Shown piece by piece: positions 43,965 to 52,744 of a stretch of 64,000 nucleotides of DNA; positions within the stretch are counted from its first letter, which is position 1, and every line of letters starts with the position of its first letter. The position numbers were made by a program, and so were the translations under genes. This DNA comes from Methylobacterium sp. J-030. Its GTDB lineage: Bacteria; Pseudomonadota; Alphaproteobacteria; Rhizobiales; Beijerinckiaceae. The stretch is taken from assembly GCF_022829545.1 (NCBI RefSeq), contig NZ_JAKSYM010000402.1:248001-312000 (forward strand). Direction: 5' to 3'. Under the pieces are notes generated by a model that worked only from the letters and a program-made list of their open reading frames with translations, was not told the DNA's origin and made no database searches.

Positions 43965-44651
43965 TCAGGAATCCTCGCGCAGCGCCTCGGCGACGCGCGC
44001 TTCGAGCAGATCCGGCCGGCGCAGGACGAGGGCGCCCCGCGTCCGGTCGACCAATCCCTCGGCTGCCATCGCGGTGAATTCGCGCGTGACCTGTTCCCGC
44101 CGGCAACCGATCCGGGCCGCGAGCACGTGGTGATAGGGCGGCGGCGACACCACCCGCTCGCCCGACGCGCCGGTCCGCGGCACCGACAGGCGCAGCAGCT
44201 CGGCGTAGAGGCGGTGCTTCAAGTCGAGCAGCGCGTGCTCCATCAGCCGGGTGTTCAGTTCGCGCACGCGCTTGGCCAGCAGGCGGAACAGACGATCGGC
44301 GATCGCCTCCGAGGCGAACACCATTTGCCGGAACACCGACGCCGGCACCACGCAGACCTCGCCGCGGGTGAGCGCCGTCACATTGGCGGAGCGGCCAATC
44401 CCGTCGATCGCGGCCAGCTCGCCGAAGAACGCGCCCCCGCGCATCTCGCCGAGGATCACCTCCTTGCCGGATTGCGTCCGGTTCAGGATGCGGACTTCGC
44501 CGGAGGCGATGAAATAGACGTCGGTGGAAATGTCGTCGAAGTCGACCAGCACCTCGTTCTCATCGAAGCGCCGCCAGTGGCACCGGGACTCGTAGGCGCT
44601 GAGCTCGATGCCCGGATCCTTGAAGAAGGGTATCGTCCCCAGCCGCGCCAT
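43965..44651 (-). CDS. Crp/Fnr family transcriptional regulator
   Basis: This 228-residue protein has an N-terminal cyclic-nucleotide-binding fold (about 15-130; FDENEVLVDFDDISTDVYFIASGEVRIL and GEMRGGAFFGELAAIDG, the latter close to the cAMP-binding FGELAL motif) and a C-terminal helix-turn-helix (VLAARIGCRREQVTREFTAMAAEGLVDR). There are no FNR-type cysteine ligands near the N-terminus. It ends only five bases before the polyamine-type ABC operon on the same strand, so it may be its first gene and a regulator of it. The ligand is unknown. Confidence 0.92.
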   Translation of the reverse strand: MARLGTIPFFKDPGIELSAYESRCHWRRFDENEVLVDFDDISTDVYFIASGEVRILNRTQSGKEVILGEMRGGAFFGELAAIDGIGRSANVTALTRGEVCVVPASVFRQMVFASEAIADRLFRLLAKRVRELNTRLMEHALLDLKHRLYAELLRLSVPRTGASGERVVSPPPYHHVLAARIGCRREQVTREFTAMAAEGLVDRTRGALVLRRPDLLEARVAEALREDS

Positions 44652-44887
44652 CAATGCTGTTCCCTCAACGCCGGTCCGGGCTCCATCCCTGCCCAAACGG
44701 GGTCGGCCGCAGATCGGGAGACGGGGGTAGTCCTGGCGCCGCCGCAACGGCGCTCTGGCCAACGGGCCGATTCGATCGTGGACGGCACAAGCTGGCCGGT
44801 CAAGCCGGGCCAGGATGAAGGCGAGTTTATTAGCGCGGACCCGGACATCTGGGCTACACGCTGAGTCCGCCGCAGCGGGCGGTTTCG

Positions 44888-45799
44888 ATGCACGACGATT
44901 TGACGATCCAGCGCCTCCCTCTCGACAGCGCCTCGACGGCCACCCGCCACCAGGCCACGCTGATGCTCCCCTTCGAGCGATCCGGAATGAGCCTCCATTC
45001 CGGCCGGCACGCCACGGTCCGTGTCTTCCCAGCACCAGTCGGTCACGGCATCGTCTTCCGCCGCCGGTTGAAGGACAGGCGTGTCGTCGACATCCCCGCG
45101 CTCTGGCATTACCGCGAATCGCAGCCCCTCTCCTCGGCCCTCCGGCACGAGGGCATCCTCGTCCGCACGATCGAGCACCTGATGGCGTCCCTGAGCGCCC
45201 TGAGGATCGACAACGTCGTGGTCGAGATCGACGCGGACGAGCTGCCGATCTTCGATGGCAGTGCCACGCCCTGGTGCGACGCCATCCGGACCGCAGGGCG
45301 TTGCGAACAGGCCCAGTCCTGCCGCCCCATCCGCGTGCTGCGCGCCGTTTCGGTGACGAACGGCCGGCGACACCTCCGGATCGAGCCCGGGGCGGGGCTC
45401 CACCTGACGGGGCATATCGAACTGGCGCATATCGGGCCGGTCGCTTGGTCGGGCGCCATCACGCCCGAGACATTCGAGCGCGAGATCGCCCCGTCGCGCA
45501 GCTTCGGTCGGTACATGCGCGCCATGGCCGGCCGGGCCTTCGGCTACGTCGCGGGTCGCGATTTCCTTCAGGGCGTCTCGCCGCGCTCCGCCGCGCTCCT
45601 CGTGCGCAACCGCGTCCTCGGGGGGATGCGCGTCCCCGGCGAGCCGGTGCGCCACCGCCTGCTCGACCTGATCGGCGACCTTGCTTTGACCGGCCATCCG
45701 ATCGAGGGGCGGATCACCGCCTTCCACACCGGGCACGAGTTGAATCACGCCCTCGTGGCGGCGCTGATGCGCGATCCGACGGCGTGGGAGCTTATCTGA
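44888..45799 (+). CDS. lpxC: UDP-3-O-acyl-N-acetylglucosamine deacetylase family protein (LpxC)
   Basis: This 303-residue zinc deacetylase belongs to the LpxC family, which performs the committed step of lipid A synthesis. Zinc and catalytic residues line up: E96-H97 in TIEHLMASLSALRIDN, H256 and D260 in PVRHRLLDLIGDLAL, and H283 in TGHELNHALV. It begins LMLPFERSGMSLHSGR as in LpxC. It stands alone and not in the cell-division cluster where lpxC usually sits in alphaproteobacteria, so it may be a second copy. Residues 200-250 depart from the canonical spacing, so the substrate could differ. Confidence 0.85.
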   Translation: MHDDLTIQRLPLDSASTATRHQATLMLPFERSGMSLHSGRHATVRVFPAPVGHGIVFRRRLKDRRVVDIPALWHYRESQPLSSALRHEGILVRTIEHLMASLSALRIDNVVVEIDADELPIFDGSATPWCDAIRTAGRCEQAQSCRPIRVLRAVSVTNGRRHLRIEPGAGLHLTGHIELAHIGPVAWSGAITPETFEREIAPSRSFGRYMRAMAGRAFGYVAGRDFLQGVSPRSAALLVRNRVLGGMRVPGEPVRHRLLDLIGDLALTGHPIEGRITAFHTGHELNHALVAALMRDPTAWELI

Positions 45800-45824
45800 T
45801 CGGCGACGACACCGCTCCGGACGG

Positions 45825-46904
45825 TCAAGCCGTGGCGCGCTGCGGCGTGTCACAGGCGCAGGCGACGGCCGCGAAGGCGCGCACGAGATCGACGTCGAGC
45901 TTCGGTCCCATGGACTTCAGGATGGCATAGGCTTCCCGGGCCGGCTTCGGAGCCTTGTAGGGCCGCGCCTCGATCAGCGCCGCGAAGATGTCCGAGATCG
46001 TAATCAACCGCACGAGGTCGGGGATCTCCTGGCCGCGCAGGCCGTCCGGATAGCCGGAACCGTCGAGGTACTCATGATGGGAGCGCACGACTGCCAGTGT
46101 CAGGGGGTCATAGTGGCCGTTCACCAGCATGGCATGTCCGATGACGGGATGGCGATCCATCTCCCGACGCTCCTCCGGCGTGAGCGGCGCCGGCTTGTTC
46201 AGGATCGCGCGCGAAATCTTGGCCTTGCCGATATCGTGGAGCAACGCGCCTTTGACGAGGTGGCGCGAATCAGTCTCGTTGAGCCCGAGCGTGCGCGCGA
46301 AATCGGCGGCCAGTCCGGCCACGCTCAGGCAGTGGCGATGCGTGTTGTCGTCGAAACTCGCGACCACCGCGAGCCAATCGCGGACTTTGGTCTCGCGGAT
46401 CGCCTGATTGACCAGCGCGGCACCGGATTCGACGGTGGCGACATTCGGCGGTCCGTCGGCGTGGAAGAGGGTTGCGAAGACCTCCCGGGCCGCCGCCGCC
46501 CGATCGTGCAGATCGCCGCCCGCCGGCTGCCGCGCCCCGCCGCTCGCGCTGAGACTTGCGACGGTGTTCAGGAGCAGGGTGTTCGCCGCGGAGGCCGGCA
46601 AAACTTGTGTTGCGCCCAAGGCGGTCGCCTGGATCTCGCCGCGACCGAGATTGCCGTGGATGAGGGCCAGGAACGGCGTATCGGGGCCGCGCGCGATCGC
46701 GAGGGCGTGGCGCAAGCGCCGGACCGATTCCGAGGTGAGCGCGCTGACGTCGCCGATGATCAGACCGGCTCCCTGGGGCGGGGCGTCGTCACCGTAGAGA
46801 TCGTACAGCAGCGCGCTGTCATCGGCACCGAGATTGCGCGCGAGACGTTCGCCGCGGCCGATGTCGTCAGTGAGGATCAAAGTCCGGCGCAAGACTTGAC
46901 TCAT
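45825..46904 (-). CDS. HD-GYP domain protein (cyclic di-GMP phosphodiesterase candidate)
   Basis: This 359-residue protein has an N-terminal receiver-like region (about 1-115, LILTDDIGRGERLARNLG; the phospho-acceptor Asp is not obvious, so it may be a degenerate receiver) and a C-terminal HD-GYP domain (about 160-340). The HD motif is KGALLHDIGKAKIS and the GYP motif HHEYLDGSGYPDGLRGQEIP, both intact. Such proteins break down cyclic di-GMP. Start ATG 46904 is preferred over the longer frame to 46958. It is convergent with the lpxC-family gene and probably transcribed alone. Confidence 0.9.
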   Translation of the reverse strand: MSQVLRRTLILTDDIGRGERLARNLGADDSALLYDLYGDDAPPQGAGLIIGDVSALTSESVRRLRHALAIARGPDTPFLALIHGNLGRGEIQATALGATQVLPASAANTLLLNTVASLSASGGARQPAGGDLHDRAAAAREVFATLFHADGPPNVATVESGAALVNQAIRETKVRDWLAVVASFDDNTHRHCLSVAGLAADFARTLGLNETDSRHLVKGALLHDIGKAKISRAILNKPAPLTPEERREMDRHPVIGHAMLVNGHYDPLTLAVVRSHHEYLDGSGYPDGLRGQEIPDLVRLITISDIFAALIEARPYKAPKPAREAYAILKSMGPKLDVDLVRAFAAVACACDTPQRATA

Positions 46905-47086
46905 TTCAATCCCCGGCTGACGCCGTATCGGGCAGCTTACCGTGCGATCAACCACCACCCAAGAGGGCGCTTCGCGCCTCGGCGGTATCCGCCAGGCGGC
47001 GAACGCCGCGTTCTGTCGCCGTCATACCAGGGCGTTGCGTGATCATGCGTCGGGAGTGATGCGATTTCGTTAAAGGGTTGTCCGGC

Positions 47087-47110
47087 GATGCGGGCTTCGG
47101 CGCCCGCATC
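47087..47110 (+). promoter_or_regulatory. Strong hairpin in the leader of the ABC-F gene
   Basis: GATGCGGGC (47087-47095) and GCCCGCATC (47102-47110) form a perfect 9-base stem with a 6-base loop, 86 bases before the ABC-F start. There is no T-tract after it. It could be a leader structure or a processing site. The rest of the 292-base gap to the HD-GYP gene shows nothing else that I recognise. Confidence 0.4.
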
Positions 47111-47196
47111 AACGATTGGACCGTTCGGGGCGTATCGCGCCGATCGAACCGCGCGGAGCGCTTGCCTCTCCGCCTCCAGACGGCCAGAACGCCGGC

Positions 47197-49062
47197 ATGC
47201 TGCGCGTCAACGACCTCACTTACCGCATCGGCGACCGCCTGATCCTCGATGCCGCGAGCTTCACGATTCCCGAAGGCGCGCGCGTCGGCCTCGTCGGGCG
47301 CAACGGCGCGGGCAAGACGACGCTGTTCAAGGCGATCCTCGGCGATCTAGCGGTGGACGCCAAGGCGGTGTCGCTGCCCAAGGGCATGCGGATCGGCGCC
47401 GTCGCGCAGGAGGCCCCGGCCGGCCCGGAGACGCTGCACGCGGTGGTGCTCGCCGCCGACACTGAGCGCGCCCGACTGATGGCGGAGGCCGAGACCGCCG
47501 ACGGACTGCGCCGCGCCGAGATCGAGACGCGGCTGGTCGATATCGGGGCGCACTCTGCGCCGGCCCGCGCCGCCGCGATTCTCCACGGCCTCGGCTTCGA
47601 CGCGACCGCGCAGGGGCGCCCCTGTTCGGATTTTTCCGGCGGCTGGCGGATGCGGGTGGCGCTGGCCGCCGTGCTGTTCTCCGAACCGGACCTGCTCCTC
47701 CTCGACGAGCCGACCAACTACCTCGACATCGAGGGCACGCTCTGGCTCTACGATTACCTCGAGCGTTATCCGCGCACCGCAATTATCATCAGCCACGACC
47801 GCGACCTGCTCGACACCAGCGTCGATCACATCCTGCATCTCGATCGGGGCAAGCTGGCGATCTACCGCGGCGGTTACACGAGCTTCGCCAAGCAGCTCTC
47901 CGAGAAACGGATCCTCCAGGCGAAGGCGAAGGCCAAGCAGGACGTCGAGCGGGCGCATCTCCAGAGCTTCATCGACCGGTTCAAGGCGAAGGCCACCAAG
48001 GCGCGGCAGGCGCAATCGCGGATGAAGCGCCTCGCCAAGATGGAGCCGATCGCTGCGCTGCTCGAGGATGACGTGCCGGTGATCCACCTGCCGAGCCCCG
48101 AGAAGCCGCTGTCACCGCCCATCGTCGCGATGGAGCGGGTAAAGGCCGGCTACGGTGATCGGATCGTGCTCAACGGTCTCGATCTCAGTCTCGCCCCCGA
48201 CGACCGGGTGGCCTTGCTGGGTGCCAACGGCAACGGCAAGTCGACCTTCTGCAAGCTGATCGGCGGACGCCTCGGACCGATCGCCGGCGAGGTCAAGCGC
48301 TCCTCCAAGATGGAGGTCGCGTACTTCGCCCAGCACCAGCTCGACGAGTTGCGCCCATCCGAGAGTGCCTACGCGCATGTCCGGACACTGATGCCGGACG
48401 TGCCGGAGGCGAAGGTCCGGGCCGCCACGGCCCGCCTCGGCTTCGGCGCCAACAAAGCCGACACGCCGGTGGAAAAACTCTCGGGCGGCGAGAAGGCGCG
48501 TCTGCTGATGGGTCTCGCGGCCTTCCACGGGCCGCACCTCCTGATCCTCGACGAGCCGACCAATCACCTCGACATCGAGAGCCGACAGGCGCTGGTCGAA
48601 GCGATCAACGACTACGAGGGCGCCGTCATCCTTGTCTCGCACGACCGCTTCCTCGTGGAGGCCTGCGCCGACCGGCTGTGGCTGGTGGCCGACGGCACCG
48701 TGAAGACCTTCGACGGCGACATGGACGATTACCGCCGGCTCGTCCTGTCCGGGCCGGACCGCGAGGCCGAGCGCGGCGCGGAGCCGGCCGGCGGACAGAA
48801 GGCCGAGGCCCGCCGGGCCGGCGTCGAGCGCCGGGCGGCGCTTGCGCCGCTGCGCAAGCGCCTCGACGCCATCGAGGGGCGCATGGCGAAGCTGACCGCC
48901 GCCATAAAGAAGATCGACGCGGCCCTGGGGGATGGTTCCGCCTTCCGTGAGAACGCCGCCAAGGCCGGCGAGATCGCCAAGATGCGGGCGGATGCGGTGA
49001 ACGCGCTGGCCGCTGCCGAGGACGAATGGCTGACGGTCAGCACCGAGATCGAGGCGGCCTGA
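47197..49062 (+). CDS. ABC-F family ATP-binding protein (YheS-like)
   Basis: This 621-residue soluble protein contains two ATPase domains and no membrane segment. Domain 1 has Walker A GRNGAGKTTLF, signature FSGGWRMRVALA and DEPTNYLD. Domain 2 has GANGNGKSTFC, LSGGEKARLLMG and DEPTNHLD. Between them lies the P-site tRNA interaction motif linker (LQSFIDRFKAKATKARQAQSRMKRLAKME), and a basic coiled-coil tail ends the protein. ABC-F proteins act on ribosomes to relieve stalling or, in some, antibiotic action. The SGGWRMRVALA signature and linker are of the YheS type. The start ATG 47197 excludes an unlikely 27-residue leader. Confidence 0.94.
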   Translation: MLRVNDLTYRIGDRLILDAASFTIPEGARVGLVGRNGAGKTTLFKAILGDLAVDAKAVSLPKGMRIGAVAQEAPAGPETLHAVVLAADTERARLMAEAETADGLRRAEIETRLVDIGAHSAPARAAAILHGLGFDATAQGRPCSDFSGGWRMRVALAAVLFSEPDLLLLDEPTNYLDIEGTLWLYDYLERYPRTAIIISHDRDLLDTSVDHILHLDRGKLAIYRGGYTSFAKQLSEKRILQAKAKAKQDVERAHLQSFIDRFKAKATKARQAQSRMKRLAKMEPIAALLEDDVPVIHLPSPEKPLSPPIVAMERVKAGYGDRIVLNGLDLSLAPDDRVALLGANGNGKSTFCKLIGGRLGPIAGEVKRSSKMEVAYFAQHQLDELRPSESAYAHVRTLMPDVPEAKVRAATARLGFGANKADTPVEKLSGGEKARLLMGLAAFHGPHLLILDEPTNHLDIESRQALVEAINDYEGAVILVSHDRFLVEACADRLWLVADGTVKTFDGDMDDYRRLVLSGPDREAERGAEPAGGQKAEARRAGVERRAALAPLRKRLDAIEGRMAKLTAAIKKIDAALGDGSAFRENAAKAGEIAKMRADAVNALAAAEDEWLTVSTEIEAA

Positions 49063-49068
49063 GGATCG

Positions 49069-50370
49069 CTACAGGCAGGTTTCGATCGCGCGCTCCAGGA
49101 TGTCGACCCCGAGGTCGATCTCCGCGTCCGTGGTGGTGAGTGGCGGGGCGATGCGGAAGACGCCGCCCATGCCGGGCAACTGGACGATGTTCATGCTGAG
49201 GCCGAGTTCCAGGCAGCGCCGGGTGATCGCGTCCCCGAGTTCCGGCGCCGGCACTTTCGTGACCCGGTCGGCCACGATCTCGACGCCCCGGAGCAGGCCG
49301 CGTCCCCGCAGGTCGCCGACGCAGGCGAAGCGCTGCTGCAGGGCGCGCAGCCGCGCGGCGAGCCGGGCGCCGGCTTCTTCGGCCCGGACGACCAATCCAT
49401 CCCGCTCGACGATCTCGAGGACCTTCAGGCCGACCGCGGCCGGGAGCGGATCGGAGACGTGCGTGGTGTAGAACAGGAAGCCGCGCGCGTGGCAGAGGTC
49501 CTCGATCTCCGGTGTGGTCAAGACGGCCGCCAGCGGCAGGCCCGCGCCCAACGTCTTCGAGAGTGTCAGGATATCGGGCACGACCCCATCGCGTTCGCAG
49601 GCGAACATCAGACCCGTGCGGCCGATCCCGGTCTGAGCCTCGTCGAGAATCAGCAGCATGCCGCGCTCGGCGCATTTACCCTTCAGCGCGGCGAGGTATC
49701 CCGGCGGCAAATCGATGATGCCGCCCGAACTCAGGATCGGCTCTGCCAGGAACGCCGCGAGATTGCCGGTCGATTGCCGATCGATCAGCGCGAAGGCGTA
49801 ATCCAGCTCGGTCCGCCAGTCCAAAACCCCGTCTGTCTCGAACGCCGGCCGGTAGGCGTTCGGTGCCGGGATCGCGAAGGATCCGGTCGGGGCCGGGCCA
49901 TAGCCTTTCCGGCCGGCGCTGTAGGTCGCCGAGGCGGCGCCCGCCGTCATCCCGTGCCAGGACTGGGCGAAGCTCACGACCTCCCAGCCGCCCGTGGCGA
50001 GCTTGGCCATGCGGAGCGCCGCCTCGTTGGCCTCGGCTCCGGTGGTCAGCAGCAGGGCCCGTTCGAGGCCGCCGGGGGCGAGCCGGGCCAGGTTCGTGGC
50101 GAGATCGACGACGGGTCGCGTCAGCATCCCGCTGAACAGGTGGTCGAGCCGGCCGACATGGTCCGCCGCCACCGCGGCGATCTCGGGGTGGCCGTGGCCC
50201 AGGATCGCGCTCATCTGGCCGGAGGTGAAGTCCAGGATCTGTCGGCCGTCCGCGTCGTAGACGAAGCTGCCCTGCGCACGCTCGATGATCACGGGCGCGA
50301 AGGTGCCGCCGTAGCGGATCAGGTGCCGGCGTGCCCGCGTCCAGAAATCCGGGTCGTCGTTTCGGGTCAT
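49069..50370 (-). CDS. dgdA: 2,2-dialkylglycine decarboxylase (class III aminotransferase)
   Basis: This 433-residue PLP enzyme decarboxylates 2,2-dialkylglycines such as 2-aminoisobutyrate and transaminates pyruvate. It aligns without gaps to the Burkholderia (Pseudomonas) cepacia enzyme, with the catalytic residues at identical numbers: Q52, W138, D243, Q246, K272 (the PLP lysine in LTLSKTLGAGLPL) and R406. The FTSGQMSAILGHGHPEI segment is also conserved. The divergent LysR gene reproduces the known dgdA-dgdR arrangement. It is six bases from the convergent ABC-F gene. It probably allows use of aminoisobutyrate as a nitrogen source. Confidence 0.93.
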   Translation of the reverse strand: MTRNDDPDFWTRARRHLIRYGGTFAPVIIERAQGSFVYDADGRQILDFTSGQMSAILGHGHPEIAAVAADHVGRLDHLFSGMLTRPVVDLATNLARLAPGGLERALLLTTGAEANEAALRMAKLATGGWEVVSFAQSWHGMTAGAASATYSAGRKGYGPAPTGSFAIPAPNAYRPAFETDGVLDWRTELDYAFALIDRQSTGNLAAFLAEPILSSGGIIDLPPGYLAALKGKCAERGMLLILDEAQTGIGRTGLMFACERDGVVPDILTLSKTLGAGLPLAAVLTTPEIEDLCHARGFLFYTTHVSDPLPAAVGLKVLEIVERDGLVVRAEEAGARLAARLRALQQRFACVGDLRGRGLLRGVEIVADRVTKVPAPELGDAITRRCLELGLSMNIVQLPGMGGVFRIAPPLTTTDAEIDLGVDILERAIETCL

Positions 50371-50433
50371 GGCCGCTCCTGTTCGCCGACCGGCATGCTA
50401 GACCGGCCGGCACCACCGCGGGAGCTTATAGTT

Positions 50434-50450
50434 CTGAAGGGAGCCTTCAG
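50434..50450. promoter_or_regulatory. Palindromic operator between dgdA and dgdR
   Basis: CTGAAGG (50434-50440) and CCTTCAG (50444-50450) form a perfect inverted repeat with a 3-base spacer in the 88-base divergent gap, eight bases before the dgdR start. It is a likely LysR-type binding site for autoregulation and dgdA control. Confidence 0.55.
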
Positions 50451-50458
50451 GGACGCTG

Positions 50459-51313
50459 ATGGCACAGAACCTCGATATCGATCTCCTGCGCAGCTTCGCC
50501 TGCGTCGCCGAGACCGGCGCGCTCAGCCGGGCGGCGGGCCGGATCGGCCGCAGCCAAGCCGCGCTCAGCATGCAGATGAAGCGGCTGGAGGATCTCGTCG
50601 GTCAGCCCCTCCTGACGCGTAACGGTCGCGGGGTCCTGCCGACCGTCCAGGGCGAGCGTCTGCTGGTCCACGCCCGGCGCATCCTGTCCGCGCACGACGA
50701 TGCGGTGGCGGAACTCTCCGGCGGGAGCTTGAGCGGCACGATCCGGTTCGGCTGCCCTGATGACTACGCACAGGCCTTCCTGCCGTCCCTGCTGCGCGGC
50801 TTCGCGCAGCGCCATCCGGCGGCCGCCGTTGAGGTGATCTGCGCGGCGACACCCCGGCTCCAAGCCCAGTTCGAGCGCGGCGGCCTCGACCTCGCCGTGG
50901 TCTCGGTTCCGCTCGGGTCCGAGCGCGCGATCCTGCGCAGGGAAGACCTGGTCTGGGTGGTGGCGCGCGATCAGGCGGCGCTCGGGACCGATCCTCTGCC
51001 GTTGGCGCTTGGGGATCCCGATACGCTCGATCACCGCGCTGCCCTGGCCGCCCTCACCCGCGCAGGCCGACGCCACCGAATCGCCTACGCGAGCGGCAGC
51101 CTCTCGGGTCTCCTGGCCGTGGTCCGGTCCGGACAGGCCGTTGCCGTGCTGACCCGCTGCGCGGCCCCGACCGACCTTCGGATCCTGGCATTCACCAGCG
51201 GGTTACCCGCACTCACGCGGATTGGCGTCATGATCCGGATCGACGAGCGACATGCCTCGCCGCTGGCACGCGCTTTCGCCGGACATGTCAGAGCGGTTCT
51301 TCCTGCGCTGTAG
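50459..51313 (+). CDS. dgdR: LysR family transcriptional regulator (DgdR-like)
   Basis: This 284-residue LysR regulator has its helix-turn-helix at residues about 6-45 (LLRSFACVAETGALSRAAGRIGRSQAALSMQMKRLE) and an effector domain from about 90. It diverges from dgdA, as DgdR does in Burkholderia cepacia, where it controls dgdA. Start ATG 50459 follows a palindrome that is likely its own operator. The last 26 bases overlap the convergent hypothetical gene. The DgdR name rests on position. Confidence 0.85.
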   Translation: MAQNLDIDLLRSFACVAETGALSRAAGRIGRSQAALSMQMKRLEDLVGQPLLTRNGRGVLPTVQGERLLVHARRILSAHDDAVAELSGGSLSGTIRFGCPDDYAQAFLPSLLRGFAQRHPAAAVEVICAATPRLQAQFERGGLDLAVVSVPLGSERAILRREDLVWVVARDQAALGTDPLPLALGDPDTLDHRAALAALTRAGRRHRIAYASGSLSGLLAVVRSGQAVAVLTRCAAPTDLRILAFTSGLPALTRIGVMIRIDERHASPLARAFAGHVRAVLPAL

Positions 51314-52052
51314 GCCGGCGTTCGGTTCCCCCCTGCTCCGCCTCCTCCGGATCGCTCATCGGTGCCGTCGATACGTGCACCGCCTCATGACCTGCATCCT
51401 TGGGCCAGAACAAGAGGATCTCGTCGTTGTCGACCGCAATCCAATCGATATGCGTGTGCGGGTGCGTCTCGCTGAACGTATTGTAATGATCGGCGTTGCA
51501 AAGCAAACAAACAGTGCTGGGCAGTATCGCCGCTCCGTTTTCCGCGAGAAGCTGATTCAAATCCGGCTTGACGTTCGTGTCCGCCGGGGAAAGTCCGCGA
51601 TATTTGCGGGTGGGAATGTCCGGGAACGCGGCGCTCCACGCGGCCATGACCCGCGGAGTGTCGTATTGAACGACCGTATCGGTTCCGACCTTCCGGGTCG
51701 GCGCGTGGACCACCCGCGCGTCCTCGTTCCAGTTCCGACTCGACGCGCTGACCACCTTTGTCGGCTCCGGCGACACGACCGGTGCCGACGCTGCGGCCGT
51801 CGCCGCTTCGGTGACCTTGGCGATGTGACCGTAGCGGGTGTCGAACTCCGCTGCGCCGACGGCTTGCGTCTTCATATCGGCCAGCGTCAGCATCGCGTCG
51901 GCGGCTCCGGGCGCCAGCGTGTAGGTCGGTCGGGGATCAAGCGCCGTCGGCTCGACCGGTGAAACGGCCTTCGATGCGGCCGCTTCGATCGCGTCCACAT
52001 GCGGAGACTTCTGTGCAGCCGCCACTGCAGCCATCGACGGTACATAGTCCAT
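51288..52052 (-). CDS. Hypothetical protein with Cys/His cluster
   Basis: This 254-residue protein belongs to no family I recognise. Residues 1-120 are Ala/Val/Pro-rich and look flexible. The C-terminal part is more ordered, with a compact set of possible metal ligands: C182 and C185 (VCLLCNADH), H189, then H197, H199 and H201 (THPHTHIDW), followed by WIAVDNDEILLFWPKDAG. The C-x-x-C and H-x-H-x-H patterns suggest a zinc or other metal site. There is no signal peptide or membrane helix. Start ATG 52052 is preferred; ATT-rich DNA lies upstream. Its 3' end overlaps dgdR by 26 bases in convergent orientation. Confidence 0.6.
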   Translation of the reverse strand: MDYVPSMAAVAAAQKSPHVDAIEAAASKAVSPVEPTALDPRPTYTLAPGAADAMLTLADMKTQAVGAAEFDTRYGHIAKVTEAATAAASAPVVSPEPTKVVSASSRNWNEDARVVHAPTRKVGTDTVVQYDTPRVMAAWSAAFPDIPTRKYRGLSPADTNVKPDLNQLLAENGAAILPSTVCLLCNADHYNTFSETHPHTHIDWIAVDNDEILLFWPKDAGHEAVHVSTAPMSDPEEAEQGGTERRPTAQEEPL

Positions 52053-52744
52053 GTCACACTCTCCTACCCACAAGACCGATCGTAACGCTGAGACCTCCCA
52101 TTATTGAGAACTGATCCCCTCATTTGCTTGTTTTATCTAGTCTTACTCTCGCAAGTACAAATAGTGATAGTCGTTCCTTGGATAATCTACCACGCAGAGG
52201 GGTGATTTGACCAAGCATCCTGCGAGCCAAGAATTGCTTCCGTCCCAGGGCGCGCATCGTGTGTGCAACAGCGACAGATGCCTGCTGCGCACGAGAGCGC
52301 CGGGACCGAAACACCATCCGTCAGCGATGGACCAGCGTCGGGTCCGGCATGAAGCCCGATAACACGTCAGCCGATGGCGGACGGGGGGTGCCGGAACGCT
52401 AACGCTGCGCGGGAGAACGGCGGACGAGCATATGAGCCTCGACCATCTGCCACCCGGCGGCCATCATGCCCGCGGGCCCTGCGTCCTAGAGCTTCATGCT
52501 CTGTAGCTGCGAATATGCACAGCGATCGGCAGTGGTGTCAACGACTTTGCCCATTCGAGCAAGTGATTTCAAGACATGTCTTACAAGGCCTGCAGTCGTT
52601 CTGTAATGCCAGTGAACGCCAGCAACGACCTTATAGGGTTGATGAATTGCACGTCCAGCGGACATCAACACGATGCCGTCCGATACACACGCTTTGATAT
52701 CTGACTTTCATGCAGCGCTCGCGCGGCGACAGCCGGGTCCTCGA
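52053..52744. other. Lower-GC intergenic region without a recognised gene
   Basis: These 692 bases are clearly richer in A and T than the neighbours, above all at 52090-52220 and 52530-52700. Three frames exist (52120-52317 minus, 52374-52697 plus, 52486-52671 minus), but none shows a known domain. An inverted repeat AGAGC/GCTCT spans 52488-52502. The region may be foreign or decayed DNA. I cannot identify its source. Confidence 0.5.

Noticed and set aside
52486..52671. A 61-codon minus-strand frame in the low-GC region that at first looked like a transposase scrap
   Set aside because: I could not find a transposase motif or inverted terminal repeats, so I do not claim an insertion sequence.
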